Positions 9,825-18,567 of a DNA stretch of 64,000 nt are shown one piece after another; position 1 is the stretch's first letter, and every line of letters starts with the position of its first letter. The translations under genes and the position numbers were made by a program. The notes under the pieces are model-generated. The model was given only the letters and a program-made list of their open reading frames with translations, had not been told where the DNA came from and searched no databases. This DNA is from Thalassotalea sp. PP2-459 (GTDB lineage Bacteria; Pseudomonadota; Gammaproteobacteria; Enterobacterales; Alteromonadaceae), in NCBI RefSeq assembly GCF_001913705.1, contig NZ_MKQD01000085.1:62001-126000 (forward strand). Reading direction: 5' to 3'.

Positions 9825-9917
9825 CACTTTAGAGTTTTAACACTATATGATACGGTTGATTAAATTTTGGGTATCTAGCCATCTATACATCAACAATATT
9901 AACTACGGTTTTAGCAT

Positions 9918-11147
9918 ATGAGCAATAATTCGTTAGCAAAAGAAAAAATTAAGATTTTACTGCTGGAAGGTGTACATCAAAGTGCATTAGAAGAGTTAAA
10001 GTCTAAAGGTTATACCAACATTGAGTATTTAAAAACGTCTTTATCTGAAGAACAACTTATCGAGAAGATTGCTGACGTTCACTTTATCGGCATTCGTTCG
10101 CGCACGATGCTCAATGAAAAAGTATTAAGTCACGCCAAAAAATTAGTCGCGATTGGTTGTTTTTGCATTGGTACCAATCAAGTCGATGTGCGTGCCGCAA
10201 AAGTAAAAGGGGTGCCAGTATTTAATGCACCTTTTTCAAATACCCGCTCTGTTGCTGAACTTGTATTAGGTGAATTATTGCTTTTATTACGCGGTATCCC
10301 CGAAAAAAGTGCACAAGCTCATCGTGGAGTATGGAATAAATCAGCCGCTGGTTCTGTAGAGGCAAGAGGTAAAACCTTTGGTATCATCGGTTACGGCCAT
10401 ATCGGTATGCAAGTAGGCATTTTAGCTGAAACCGTTGGCATGAAAGTAAAGTTTTATGACATTGAAACAAAATTACCTCTTGGCAATGCTGAGCAATCAC
10501 CAAGCCTAACGGCTCTTTTGCAAGAAGCTGACGTAGTAAGTTTACATGTACCAGAAACAGCACAAACGCAAAATATGATGGGTGCTGCTGAGTTTGATGT
10601 GATGAAAAACGGGGCTATCTTTATCAATGCTTCGCGTGGAACAGTAGTTGATATTGATGCCTTATGTGAAGCATTAACCAATAAGAAAGTTGCCGGTGCT
10701 GCAATTGATGTATTTCCTGTAGAGCCTAAAGGTAATGACGAAGAATTTGTTTCGCCACTACGTGCTTTCGATAATGTTATTTTAACGCCTCATATTGGCG
10801 GTAGCACAAAAGAAGCGCAAGAAAACATTGGTTTAGAGGTGGCGAGTAAGCTGGCTAAGTACTCAGATAATGGTTCAACGCTTTCAGCAGTCAACTTCCC
10901 GGAAGTATCACTGCCTGAACACGTTGGTACCAGTCGCTTATTACATATTCATAAAAACCAGCCAGGTATATTGACAAAAATTAACCAAGCATTTGCTGAA
11001 CATAACATTAATATTGCCGCGCAGTATCTACAAACAGATGACCAAAACGGTTATGTTGTTATTGATATAGAAACAGAAAACAGTGAAACGGCCTTGCGTG
11101 AATTAAAGCTGATTGAAGGTACGATTAAAGCACGTATTCTGCATTAA
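9918..11147 (+). CDS. serA: D-3-phosphoglycerate dehydrogenase SerA (ACT-domain type)
   Basis: SerA oxidises 3-phosphoglycerate with NAD+, the first committed step of serine synthesis. The 409-residue protein matches the E. coli-type length (410). It has the Rossmann motif GYGHIGMQVG near 155, the catalytic Arg in NASRGTVVD, Glu in VEPKG, and His in LTPHIGGST. A C-terminal ACT domain begins at about 335, where serine would bind and inhibit. serA and rpiA are likely transcribed together. A bidirectional terminator follows. Confidence 0.97.
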   Translation: MSNNSLAKEKIKILLLEGVHQSALEELKSKGYTNIEYLKTSLSEEQLIEKIADVHFIGIRSRTMLNEKVLSHAKKLVAIGCFCIGTNQVDVRAAKVKGVPVFNAPFSNTRSVAELVLGELLLLLRGIPEKSAQAHRGVWNKSAAGSVEARGKTFGIIGYGHIGMQVGILAETVGMKVKFYDIETKLPLGNAEQSPSLTALLQEADVVSLHVPETAQTQNMMGAAEFDVMKNGAIFINASRGTVVDIDALCEALTNKKVAGAAIDVFPVEPKGNDEEFVSPLRAFDNVILTPHIGGSTKEAQENIGLEVASKLAKYSDNGSTLSAVNFPEVSLPEHVGTSRLLHIHKNQPGILTKINQAFAEHNINIAAQYLQTDDQNGYVVIDIETENSETALRELKLIEGTIKARILH

Positions 11148-11197
11148 TTTGAGCAGTAATACTTTTCATGAGAACACTGTATTAAAAGATTAAAAGC

Positions 11198-11228
11198 AAA
11201 AAACGGAGCTAATCGCTCCGTTTTTTTA
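11198..11228. terminator. bidirectional intrinsic terminator between serA and ugd
   Basis: A stem ACGGAGC/GCTCCGT (11203-11209 and 11215-11221) with a 5-base loop is flanked by an A-run on the left and a T-run on the right. It can therefore end serA transcripts on the plus strand and ugd transcripts on the minus strand. Confidence 0.88.
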
Positions 11229-11257
11229 TTGCTGATTTAACGCTAAGTAATTGTCAC

Positions 11258-12424
11258 TTAATCTTTACCAAATAAATCTCTGGTATAAACTTTCTCAATA
11301 ACATCGCTCAGTTCATCATCCATACGATTAGACACAATAACATCTGACATCGCTTTAAATTCAGCTAAATCAGTGATCACTCGTGAATTATAAAAGGTAT
11401 CATCAGCTAATTCCGGCTCAAAAATAACCACTTCAACACCTTTCGCCTTTATGCGCTTCATAATGCCTTGTATAGACGAAGCACGAAAGTTATCGGAGCC
11501 AGACTTCATAATTAAACGGTAAACACCAACAATCGTCGGAGATTTCTTTAAAATTGATTCTGCTACAAAGTCTTTACGAGTCACATTCGCTTCAACAATC
11601 GCATTAATCATATTATTTGGCACATCCTGGTAATTTGCCAATAATTGCTTGGTATCTTTTGGTAAACAATACCCCCCATAACCGAACGATGGGTTGTTAT
11701 AATGATCACCAATACGCGGATCTAACCCTACACCTTCAATAATTGAACGCGTGTCTAAGTCATGCGTTTCTGCGTAAGTATCTAATTCATTGAAGTAAGC
11801 AACCCGCATCGCCAAATAGGTATTAGCAAAAAGTTTTATCGCTTCAGCTTCTGTTGCTCTTGTAAATAGTGTAGGAACGTCTTCTTTTTTAGCGCCTTGC
11901 TGCAATAATTTGGCAAAGGTTTTAGCGCCTGTAGTTTCAGCACCTACGATAATTCTTGAAGGGTATAAATTATCGTACAACGCTTTTCCTTCCCTAAGAA
12001 ATTCAGGAGAGAAAATAATATTATCTGTTTGGTATTTATCTTTTAATCGTCTTGTGAAACCAACAGGAACCGTTGATTTAATAACAACAGTAGCCTCTGC
12101 ATTTATTGCCATAACTTCTTTAATAACCGATTCTACAGAACTCGTATCAAAATAGTTTGTTTCAGGGTCATAATTCGTCGGTGTAGCAATAATGATAATT
12201 TCTGCATCAGTGTATGCTAATGTCTTATCTAGCGTTGCGGTGAATGACAAAGGCTCTTGCGAAAGAAACATTTCAATTTCTTTATCACGAATCGGGGATT
12301 GTTTATTATTTAACTGTATCACCCTCTCTTCAATAACATCTAACGCAATGACTTCATTATGTTGTGCTAACAAGATGCCGTTTGATAGCCCTACATAACC
12401 TGTACCTACTACAGTAATCTTCAT
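11258..12424 (-). CDS. ugd: UDP-glucose 6-dehydrogenase
   Basis: Ugd oxidises UDP-glucose twice with NAD+ to UDP-glucuronate, an acidic precursor for exopolysaccharide. The 388-residue protein has GTGYVG at 7-12 for NAD binding, STVPVGFT near 117, and the catalytic-cysteine motif GGYCLPKD with Cys253. Length fits the short Ugd class (about 388). It lies 25 bases downstream of pgpA, so it may be read through from the ribH-nusB-thiL-pgpA genes. Its product would suit the polysaccharide operon at 15.3-25.8 kb. Confidence 0.95.
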   Translation of the reverse strand: MKITVVGTGYVGLSNGILLAQHNEVIALDVIEERVIQLNNKQSPIRDKEIEMFLSQEPLSFTATLDKTLAYTDAEIIIIATPTNYDPETNYFDTSSVESVIKEVMAINAEATVVIKSTVPVGFTRRLKDKYQTDNIIFSPEFLREGKALYDNLYPSRIIVGAETTGAKTFAKLLQQGAKKEDVPTLFTRATEAEAIKLFANTYLAMRVAYFNELDTYAETHDLDTRSIIEGVGLDPRIGDHYNNPSFGYGGYCLPKDTKQLLANYQDVPNNMINAIVEANVTRKDFVAESILKKSPTIVGVYRLIMKSGSDNFRASSIQGIMKRIKAKGVEVVIFEPELADDTFYNSRVITDLAEFKAMSDVIVSNRMDDELSDVIEKVYTRDLFGKD

Positions 12425-12449
12425 TTACAATACCTATCTCTCAATAAAA

Positions 12450-12929
12450 CTAAAACATAAAATACATACAAATAAATGCAGCAAAGCCTGCAACAATATC
12501 GTCTATCATAATACCAAAGCCACCATGACAATGTTTATCTAACAATGAAATCGGCCATGGCTTTATGATATCAAACAAACGAAACAGCAAAAAACCAACA
12601 ATAATTGACTTCCACGAAACGGGAATTAAAGCCATGGTAATCAAATAGCCGACTATTTCATCCCATACAATTGCTGGGTGATCATGCACTTTTGCGGCTT
12701 TAGCAGCATGAGAACAAATATAAATACCCAATAACGCCATCACGGCGACTACCGCTAAATATGTCACCATAGGTAACGGCGCTAATAATAAGAACACAGG
12801 AATAGCCGCTAAGGTACCAAAAGTTCCCGGTGCTTTAGGAATTAAACCGCTTCCAAAGCCTAGCGCTAAAAATTGCACAGGATCAGACAACGTGAATTTT
12901 GATTTAATCTCTTTCGGTTGGTTATTCAT
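12450..12929 (-). CDS. pgpA: phosphatidylglycerophosphatase A
   Basis: PgpA removes phosphate from phosphatidylglycerophosphate to form phosphatidylglycerol at the inner membrane. The 159-residue protein shows the family motifs PKAPGTFGTLAA near the N-terminus, WDEIVGY in the middle and IDDIVAG near the C-terminus, with several hydrophobic helices. The ATG at 12929 is preferred over a TTG at 12944, and it overlaps the thiL stop by eight bases. thiL-pgpA overlap is the common arrangement in gammaproteobacteria. Confidence 0.93.
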   Translation of the reverse strand: MNNQPKEIKSKFTLSDPVQFLALGFGSGLIPKAPGTFGTLAAIPVFLLLAPLPMVTYLAVVAVMALLGIYICSHAAKAAKVHDHPAIVWDEIVGYLITMALIPVSWKSIIVGFLLFRLFDIIKPWPISLLDKHCHGGFGIMIDDIVAGFAAFICMYFMF

Positions 12930-13887
12930 TGGCAAAATGCTCAAAACCCTTCAGGTTTAGCTGCGCTGGCTTATTATTCAAGGTAGTAGTAATTTTAAGA
13001 TTACCATTTAATTGACCAATGCACGTTACTTTTGTCCCCATATCAGCAAGCGTTGTTTCCATACCAACCTTGTTATCTTCTGAGACAGTCATAAGAAGTT
13101 CGTAGTCATCTCCGCCTGACAATGCCAACTCCATCGCTTGTTCAGCACCAATCGATGCAATAAGTTCACTAGATAACGGTAAATCTTCTAACACAATATT
13201 TGCGCCGACATTCGAAGCTTTGCATATATGTGATAAATCAGCCAATAACCCATCCGAAATATCTATCGCAGCTGATGCATATTCTCTTATCGCTTTACCC
13301 GCTAACACTCTAGGTTTAGGTTCATTTAAACGATTCATAGCATGTACGAGTACGTCACCCCGTAAGGTAATGTCGCCGTAGTAGTGTTTTAACGCTAACG
13401 CTGAGTCACCTAGTTCACCAGTTACATATATCCAATCACCCGCTTTAGCGCCACTACGGGTAATTTGCTTATTCGGAGGAACAGTGCCTTGTGCTGTGAT
13501 CGTAATACTTAATGGTCCTTGTGTTGTATCGCCACCAATAAGTTGCACATTGTAAAATTCGCATAAGGCAAACATGCCTTCACAGAAGTCACTGATCCAA
13601 TCCTCATCAACTACTGGCAAGCTAATCGCGATAGAAATCCAAGTAGGTTCAGCTCCCATAGCAGCAAGATCAGATAAATTAACGGCAACGGCTTTATGGC
13701 CAATGGCTTTTGCTGGCGTATTTTTAGGAAAATGAACACCATCAATTAAGGTATCTGTCGTAATGGCAATATTTTGCTTTTCAGCTGGAGCGATAACAGC
13801 ACAGTCATCCCCTATACCTACTACGACATCACGTCGATTAACCAACTGTTCGGTAAAATACGTTTTGATCAGCTCAAACTCTTTCAT
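12922..13887 (-). CDS. thiL: thiamine-monophosphate kinase
   Basis: ThiL phosphorylates thiamine monophosphate to thiamine diphosphate, the active cofactor, in the cytoplasm. The 321-residue protein has the PurM/AIR-synthase-like fold signatures: GIGDDCAVI near residue 24, TTDTLIDGVHF near 43, and the Gly-rich LSGGDDYELL near the C-terminus. Length is normal for ThiL. Its start lies 69 bases after nusB, and the gap contains an intrinsic-terminator-like hairpin, so its expression may depend on read-through. Confidence 0.95.
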   Translation of the reverse strand: MKEFELIKTYFTEQLVNRRDVVVGIGDDCAVIAPAEKQNIAITTDTLIDGVHFPKNTPAKAIGHKAVAVNLSDLAAMGAEPTWISIAISLPVVDEDWISDFCEGMFALCEFYNVQLIGGDTTQGPLSITITAQGTVPPNKQITRSGAKAGDWIYVTGELGDSALALKHYYGDITLRGDVLVHAMNRLNEPKPRVLAGKAIREYASAAIDISDGLLADLSHICKASNVGANIVLEDLPLSSELIASIGAEQAMELALSGGDDYELLMTVSEDNKVGMETTLADMGTKVTCIGQLNGNLKITTTLNNKPAQLNLKGFEHFANE

Positions 13888-13900
13888 AATAAGTATCCAT

Positions 13901-13933
13901 AAAAAACAAAAGGCGCCTAAAATAAAGCGCCTT
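13901..13933 (-). terminator. intrinsic terminator-like hairpin between nusB and thiL
   Basis: On the minus strand a 7-bp stem AAGGCGC/GCGCCTT (arms 13927-13933 and 13910-13916) with a 10-base loop is followed by TTGTTTTTT. It lies inside the ribH-nusB-thiL-pgpA gene string, 14 bases before the thiL start. It could set the nusB/thiL ratio. Confidence 0.75.
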
Positions 13934-13956
13934 ATGTGTTTATCTGTCGCCGTTAA

Positions 13957-14373
13957 TTATTGTTCTGGACGAATCACCTTAACAGCTTTATCTAATACAC
14001 CATTTACAAATTTGTGACTATCATCAGCAGCAAATACTTTCGCTAGTTCAATTGCTTCATTAATCACAACACGATACGGCACATCCGCACAATCGCTCAG
14101 TTCATAAACAGCAACTCTTAATATTGCTTTTTCAATATGATCTACATCATCTAAATCACGATCTAAATACGGTGTAATAGCTAAATCAATCGAATTTGTT
14201 TGACTTGTAACACCACGAAATAGTTTTTGAAAATATTCAATTTCAAAACGACGCTTGGCATTTTCAGTAAGAAAATGTACTTCAACGTCTGTCACTGAGT
14301 TTTCACTCATTTGCCATGAATAAACTGCTTGAACGGCTAGTTCTCGCGCTTTTCTTCTGGGAGATGGTTTCAC
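13957..14373 (-). CDS. nusB: transcription antitermination factor NusB
   Basis: NusB joins NusE (ribosomal protein S10) on boxA RNA to form the antitermination complex on rRNA operons. The 138-residue protein begins with the typical basic KPSPRRKARELAVQAVYSWQ helix and ends with a conserved helix, KFVNGVLDKAVK. Length is normal. The start is GTG, with AGGA seven bases upstream. It follows ribH by 30 bases, the standard order. Confidence 0.95.
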   Translation of the reverse strand: MKPSPRRKARELAVQAVYSWQMSENSVTDVEVHFLTENAKRRFEIEYFQKLFRGVTSQTNSIDLAITPYLDRDLDDVDHIEKAILRVAVYELSDCADVPYRVVINEAIELAKVFAADDSHKFVNGVLDKAVKVIRPEQ

Positions 14374-14403
14374 AAAAATATCCTGTATTAAATTCTAGCT
14401 TGA

Positions 14404-14868
14404 TTATAGCTTAGCAAGTACATTAACCATTTCTAATGCACCAAGAGCCGCTTCACCACCCTTGTTACCGGCTTTTGTACCAGCGCGTTCAATGGCTTGT
14501 TCGATTGAGTCTGTTGTGATCACACCAAACGATACCGGAATTTCAGACTCTAAACACACTTGTGCTAAGCCTTTATTACATTCACCAGCAACGAAATCAA
14601 AATGCGGTGTACCACCACGAATCACCGCACCAATGGCGATTATTGCATCGTATTTACCTTGCTTTGCCGCTTTTTTAGCAACTAACGGTAACTCATATGC
14701 TCCAGGGACCTTAATCACTGTAATATCTTGTTCTGCAACATCACCATGACGTTTAAGCGTATCAATAGCCCCTTCTAATAAGCTATCAACAATAAAATGG
14801 TTGAATCTAGATACTACAATTGCAAACTTTTTACCTGTTGCAACAAAGCCACCTTCAATAACGTTCAT
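14404..14868 (-). CDS. ribH: 6,7-dimethyl-8-ribityllumazine synthase
   Basis: RibH condenses the ribityl-amino-uracil and the four-carbon phosphate to lumazine, the last precursor of riboflavin. The 154-residue protein shows [25 protein letters not shown] (with the catalytic His) and [14 protein letters not shown] at the C-terminus. The frame continues upstream to 14913, but the family N-terminus MNVIEGG starts at 14868, with AAAGAG upstream. No ribD, ribE or ribB lies upstream, so this is a split of the usual rib-nusB cluster. Confidence 0.95.
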   Translation of the reverse strand: MNVIEGGFVATGKKFAIVVSRFNHFIVDSLLEGAIDTLKRHGDVAEQDITVIKVPGAYELPLVAKKAAKQGKYDAIIAIGAVIRGGTPHFDFVAGECNKGLAQVCLESEIPVSFGVITTDSIEQAIERAGTKAGNKGGEAALGALEMVNVLAKL

Positions 14869-15013
14869 GGAAAAATTACTCTTTAGATGTAAAAATTGTC
14901 GCGATTCTAGCAAAAAATGAAAGAATTAGGTACTAGTTTATAACCATTAATAGTAAACAAGAGCATAAAAAGAATTCAAATTAAGCGATGTTATAAAATA
15001 ATATTTACGGTAA

Positions 15014-15046
15014 AATAATCAATAATCAATAATCAATAATCAATAA
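15014..15046 (+). repeat. tandem heptanucleotide repeat (AATAATC, 4.7 copies)
   Basis: Four exact copies of AATAATC run from 15014 to 15041, followed by a partial fifth copy AATAA. The array ends five bases before the ATG of the small membrane-protein gene at 15052 and occupies the place of its Shine-Dalgarno sequence. A TATAAA at about 14992 could be a -10 box. A 7-base unit in this position could change expression by slipped-strand gain or loss. Confidence 0.9.
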
Positions 15047-15051
15047 ATATT

Positions 15052-15342
15052 ATGGCTATCTACTTTTCTTCGAAAGACATTCCCGAACTTGAAAGCTACT
15101 CAATAAAAGAAAGGCAACTAAAGCTAGAGGAAGCTCAAAAAAAGTTCACTGCACCTGAAAAGTTAATATTAAATATTTTAAAATTATTGATGCTTATTCC
15201 TCCTTTTTTTTATTTCGCACAACAAGAATGGCAATACTTCGTTATTAGTTTTTTGTTCACTTTACTAATTTTTTTCTTTATTTTTACCCCTGTAAAGCTT
15301 TCATTTTCAAGAACTAAGATAAATAATCGAAATAAAAAATAA
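15052..15342 (+). CDS. small two-helix membrane protein of unknown function
   Basis: The 96-residue product starts with a polar, amphipathic stretch (MAIYFSSKDIPELESYS). A basic/acidic helix follows, then two hydrophobic segments at about 45-60 and 64-84, and a very basic tail. It resembles uncharacterised short membrane proteins of Alteromonadales (possibly the DUF6170 type, from memory only). No Shine-Dalgarno is visible, because a heptanucleotide repeat fills that position. It is convergent with the polysaccharide operon, five bases away. Function is unknown. Confidence 0.7.
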   Translation: MAIYFSSKDIPELESYSIKERQLKLEEAQKKFTAPEKLILNILKLLMLIPPFFYFAQQEWQYFVISFLFTLLIFFFIFTPVKLSFSRTKINNRNKK

Positions 15343-15347
15343 TGTAG

Positions 15348-15794
15348 TTATATTTGAAACAAAGCTTTAATATCCTCAATGCCTGAAAATTGTACCTTTT
15401 GATATTTTTTAATCGAATAATCTTTCACTTTTGTAATGCACTGCTGAAGTTTTATTAACTGATAACAAACTACAGCATAGTTTTTTGACTCAATATATTT
15501 AGCCAACTCTAGCTGATGTTTATCTTTACGGAATGTATTTGGAACCAACACTAATTTTTTGTTAAGTTCGAGTAAATTATAGGTTGATCCCGCTCCAGCA
15601 TGTGTAATTATAATATCAGCCCACTGATACCAGTATTGAATATCATTAGTATAGCTAAAGCTTTCATTAAACCTAGTAAGGTCACCACTAACAGACTGAA
15701 TAACAAAATTATCAGCCGTCTGATTTTGAAGTTTATTAACCTCCGCCAATAACTCAGGAAAAGGAGTCGTTCCTAATGTAACGAAAATATTCAT
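15348..15794 (-). CDS. PssE/Alg13-like glycosyltransferase subunit
   Basis: This 148-residue protein begins MNIFVTLGTTPFPELL and has the glycosyltransferase-28 C-terminal signature HAGAGSTYNLLEL and VPNTFRKDKHQ, which bind the sugar nucleotide. In PssD/PssE (Cps14F/14G, Alg14/Alg13) pairs this subunit is catalytic and the partner anchors it to the membrane. The start overlaps the stop of the PssD-like gene (ATGA). It is the last gene of the polysaccharide operon. The acceptor and the transferred sugar are unknown. Confidence 0.85.
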   Translation of the reverse strand: MNIFVTLGTTPFPELLAEVNKLQNQTADNFVIQSVSGDLTRFNESFSYTNDIQYWYQWADIIITHAGAGSTYNLLELNKKLVLVPNTFRKDKHQLELAKYIESKNYAVVCYQLIKLQQCITKVKDYSIKKYQKVQFSGIEDIKALFQI

Positions 15795-16288
15795 AATCTT
15801 CCCTTATAAGCTGCATTTTTATAAACACGTAATAAACTTTTATTTTGTACAAAAAACATATCGCTAATTAAATATAGTATCTTACCTGTGTATGATTTTT
15901 GATAAAAGCGAGACCAACTTTCAAACCCAATAACTTTAACTTTCATTAATTTAAATAATAATGCGGGTAATATCGACACGCCTGGTCCTGTAGCAACATA
16001 GCCCACAACGTTGTATTTTCTATTAATGAGGATCACATCTCGAATTTGGTAGAAAAAAAGCTTAGGTATATTAGAGAGTGTTCTCCAAGAGGAATACTTA
16101 TCTCTAGCTTCTGGATACAAAAATGAACTTTGTATTTTAATACTTGTATTTAGTTCATGCTCTGAGTCTGTAAACACTATGAGTTTGATGTCATCAGGAA
16201 TAGATGCCGACAATAGCGTTAACAGTCGTTTCATCTGTTCTTGATGACCGCCTTTTCCGTAACTAACACATATAACTTTATGCTTCAA
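15791..16288 (-). CDS. PssD/Alg14-like glycosyltransferase anchor subunit
   Basis: The product (about 165 residues from TTG at 16288) has the Alg14 signature VSYGKGGHQEQMKRLL at the N-terminus, a hydrophobic stretch, and a GYVATGPGVSILPALLF segment. It would recruit the PssE-like subunit to the inner membrane. A TTG start is preferred because AAAGG lies about seven bases before it; the frame stays open to an ATG at 16327. The gene overlaps the PssE-like gene by four bases. Confidence 0.8.
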   Translation of the reverse strand: MKHKVICVSYGKGGHQEQMKRLLTLLSASIPDDIKLIVFTDSEHELNTSIKIQSSFLYPEARDKYSSWRTLSNIPKLFFYQIRDVILINRKYNVVGYVATGPGVSILPALLFKLMKVKVIGFESWSRFYQKSYTGKILYLISDMFFVQNKSLLRVYKNAAYKGRL

Positions 16289-16388
16289 TGTAATGCCTTT
16301 TAGATAAAAACCGTATGATGGACACAACCACCTTAATATTTCGAAAAATTAATAACCTTTCTAATTCAAGTCAGATATGAATAAAAAG

Positions 16389-17597
16389 TTATTTAGCTTT
16401 AACCAATTGGTTGTCTCTAAACTCCTTCGCAGCTAACATGCCTAAAAGCAACCAAAAATAATAAAAAAAGGAAACTGAAAAATATACAGGACCAGCCAAC
16501 ATCGCAATCACTTGAGCGATAAAAGCAAAAAAAAGACCAAAAGCTAATGACTCACCTTCCCTTGCCATTTTATATACTGGCCTTAATAACTTAAAATGAA
16601 AGTATATGAAAAAAATAAAAAGTACAGGTCCTAATTCAACCCAAAATTGAAGCCAATCAGAATGTGCAACAAACCCAACTCCAGACTCCGTTTTTAACGC
16701 ATTCATATTGCCTACTTGTCCGAAGCCAGCTCCTTGCCAAAAGAAACGTGCGAGCCAATCATCAAACAGTAACTTCCAGTGAAGCACGCGCCATTGCAAA
16801 GAAGATTCAAGTTTCTGTCCTTCCTCAACTTCTACATCTATTCCTGCAACAAACGCTTCAATAATGCGATCACCAATTGGTGTATATAAAGCAAGGCCGA
16901 TAGAAACAGGAACAAATAAAGCGAGAAAAACACTAATCGTCAAAAACTTGCGATTTGACCCTAAAAAAGCATAAACAGCAACTGCTCCGAATAAAGCAAT
17001 CACGTTCTTAAGTGTGCCACTAAAAAATATCATACACAGGGACATAAACATAATTGTCAGCAACGCAAATCTGTTCTGCTTTTCTAGAAAACCTCTAGCT
17101 CCATAAAATACCGCAGAAAATAAAGCTAAATTAGCTAACACATTTACTTTCCCCGCAATACCGGTAGGACGCAGTACTCCATGTATATCATCACCTATCC
17201 CGAGAAAATACCCTGATATTCCTGCTAATAAATGCCATAAAACACTACTAGTGATTATAAATAACGAGACCTTTAATTTACCATATAACGCTAGTATAAA
17301 ACCTAATACAAAAAAGCCTCCCATCAAGAAGACTTTAAGCATTGCAGAGATGCTACTACCAAGTGGCATATTGTTAAAATATGCGATCACAACCGAAAAA
17401 GACAAAGTAATAGTAATTGCAATATAGTACTTAAAGCTCGACGTTTTACTTACTAGCGACAAAGCCTTTTTATTGATCAAAATAAAAATCAAAATAAGTG
17501 AAAGTAACAATACAGGGACACCTAGACGAAGCACTTGATTATCTATAGAGATAGTCATAACTCGCAGGTACCAAAAGAAGAAAATAAGCAAACTCAT
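16389..17597 (-). CDS. wzy: O-antigen ligase/polymerase-like protein (Wzy-type)
   Basis: This 402-residue protein is almost wholly hydrophobic, with about 10-11 membrane helices and a periplasmic loop around residues 245-300. That loop carries GQKLESSLQWRVLHWKLL and a GAGFGQVGNM segment, the usual Wzy_C region. Such proteins polymerise lipid-linked repeat units in the periplasm. The sequence is typically variable, so the call rests on topology, the loop and the presence of Wzx and Wzz in the operon. A WaaL-type ligase is the alternative. Confidence 0.8.
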   Translation of the reverse strand: MSLLIFFFWYLRVMTISIDNQVLRLGVPVLLLSLILIFILINKKALSLVSKTSSFKYYIAITITLSFSVVIAYFNNMPLGSSISAMLKVFLMGGFFVLGFILALYGKLKVSLFIITSSVLWHLLAGISGYFLGIGDDIHGVLRPTGIAGKVNVLANLALFSAVFYGARGFLEKQNRFALLTIMFMSLCMIFFSGTLKNVIALFGAVAVYAFLGSNRKFLTISVFLALFVPVSIGLALYTPIGDRIIEAFVAGIDVEVEEGQKLESSLQWRVLHWKLLFDDWLARFFWQGAGFGQVGNMNALKTESGVGFVAHSDWLQFWVELGPVLFIFFIYFHFKLLRPVYKMAREGESLAFGLFFAFIAQVIAMLAGPVYFSVSFFYYFWLLLGMLAAKEFRDNQLVKAK

Positions 17598-17607
17598 ATG
17601 GTTTAAT

Positions 17608-18567
17608 TCATGCGCTTAACAAGTGTTTATAAACTTTATGTAACTGTTGACAAATATGATTATTTGTCAATTCATATTGTTTAGTGCTTTTTCCTTCCTC
17701 TACTGTTTTTGTCTGTGATGACAATATTAGGCATATAAATTCGGCGAGTTCTTGCTCATTATTGCTTATAAAGCAGTTATTTCTGTTTTCAATTAAATAA
17801 GGTACATCGCCAACCTTTGTTGATACTACAGGAAGACCAGCAAAAATGGCTTCTTTAACAACCTGAGGTGATCCTTCGTAATCAGATGTCATTAATAAAC
17901 AAACACTATTAGTAAACAAGTTTGCGACTTCTTCCCTAGAAAGTGACTCCATAATCGCTATCGTTAATTTCTTCCCTATACGACATTCCACTCTGTCTAT
18001 GATTCGTTTAAATTTTGGGAAGTTTTTTTCAACCCTTTGGGGCGACGAGGGAAATACTATCGTATCGGTTCGTTTATCATTAGCCCTATTCACAAAATGT
18101 ATAAACTGTGATGTAACACCGCAAGGTAAGTAGTGTGCATTATTGTTATAATTTGAAATTCTATCAAAAATTTGCTTACTAACACCAATAACGGCATCAG
18201 CACAAATTAATGCTAATTTGGAAACCAATAAACTTAACCGATTATTACCTAATATATCTGAACCGTGAAAGGTAACAATAATTTTAATTTTTTTGTATCT
18301 AACATATGGCATTATAAAAAACAAAGGTAAAAAGCTTAAACCAAAATGTACATGAATAAATTGAGGCTTCGCAGAAATGCACCGCTTTAATAATCGATAA
18401 CTTGACAATAAGTATCGACGAAGCAAACCACCATTGGTTAATTGCAACACGCTAATCTGTGCATTCGGAAAACACTCTTTATAAGAGTCTATTTGTTCTT
18501 TTACAAAAATTCCCCAATAAGGATTAGTTTTTGTAGGGAACATATTTGTCAATATCAAAACTCTCAC
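17608..18567 (-). CDS. GT4-family glycosyltransferase
   Basis: The product is about 319 residues. It has the GT-B fold of family 4: an N-terminal Rossmann part with FHGSDILGNN and a C-terminal part with the EGSPQVVKEAIFAGLPVVSTKVGDV nucleotide-sugar region (EX7E motif). It acts at the cytoplasmic membrane face on the growing repeat unit. A GTG at 18567 is preferred because it makes a GTGA overlap with the upstream glycosyltransferase stop; the frame extends to 18609. Sugar specificity is not predictable. Confidence 0.86.
   Translation of the reverse strand: MRVLILTNMFPTKTNPYWGIFVKEQIDSYKECFPNAQISVLQLTNGGLLRRYLLSSYRLLKRCISAKPQFIHVHFGLSFLPLFFIMPYVRYKKIKIIVTFHGSDILGNNRLSLLVSKLALICADAVIGVSKQIFDRISNYNNNAHYLPCGVTSQFIHFVNRANDKRTDTIVFPSSPQRVEKNFPKFKRIIDRVECRIGKKLTIAIMESLSREEVANLFTNSVCLLMTSDYEGSPQVVKEAIFAGLPVVSTKVGDVPYLIENRNNCFISNNEQELAEFICLILSSQTKTVEEGKSTKQYELTNNHICQQLHKVYKHLLSA

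Noticed and set aside
14869-14913. Longer N-terminus for ribH
   Set aside because: The family starts at MNVIE (14868), and the extra residues have no counterpart in lumazine synthases.
15014-15046. Heptanucleotide array as a CRISPR or origin iteron
   Set aside because: Units are 7 bases with no spacers and no cas, dnaA or rep genes nearby; it is a simple tandem repeat.
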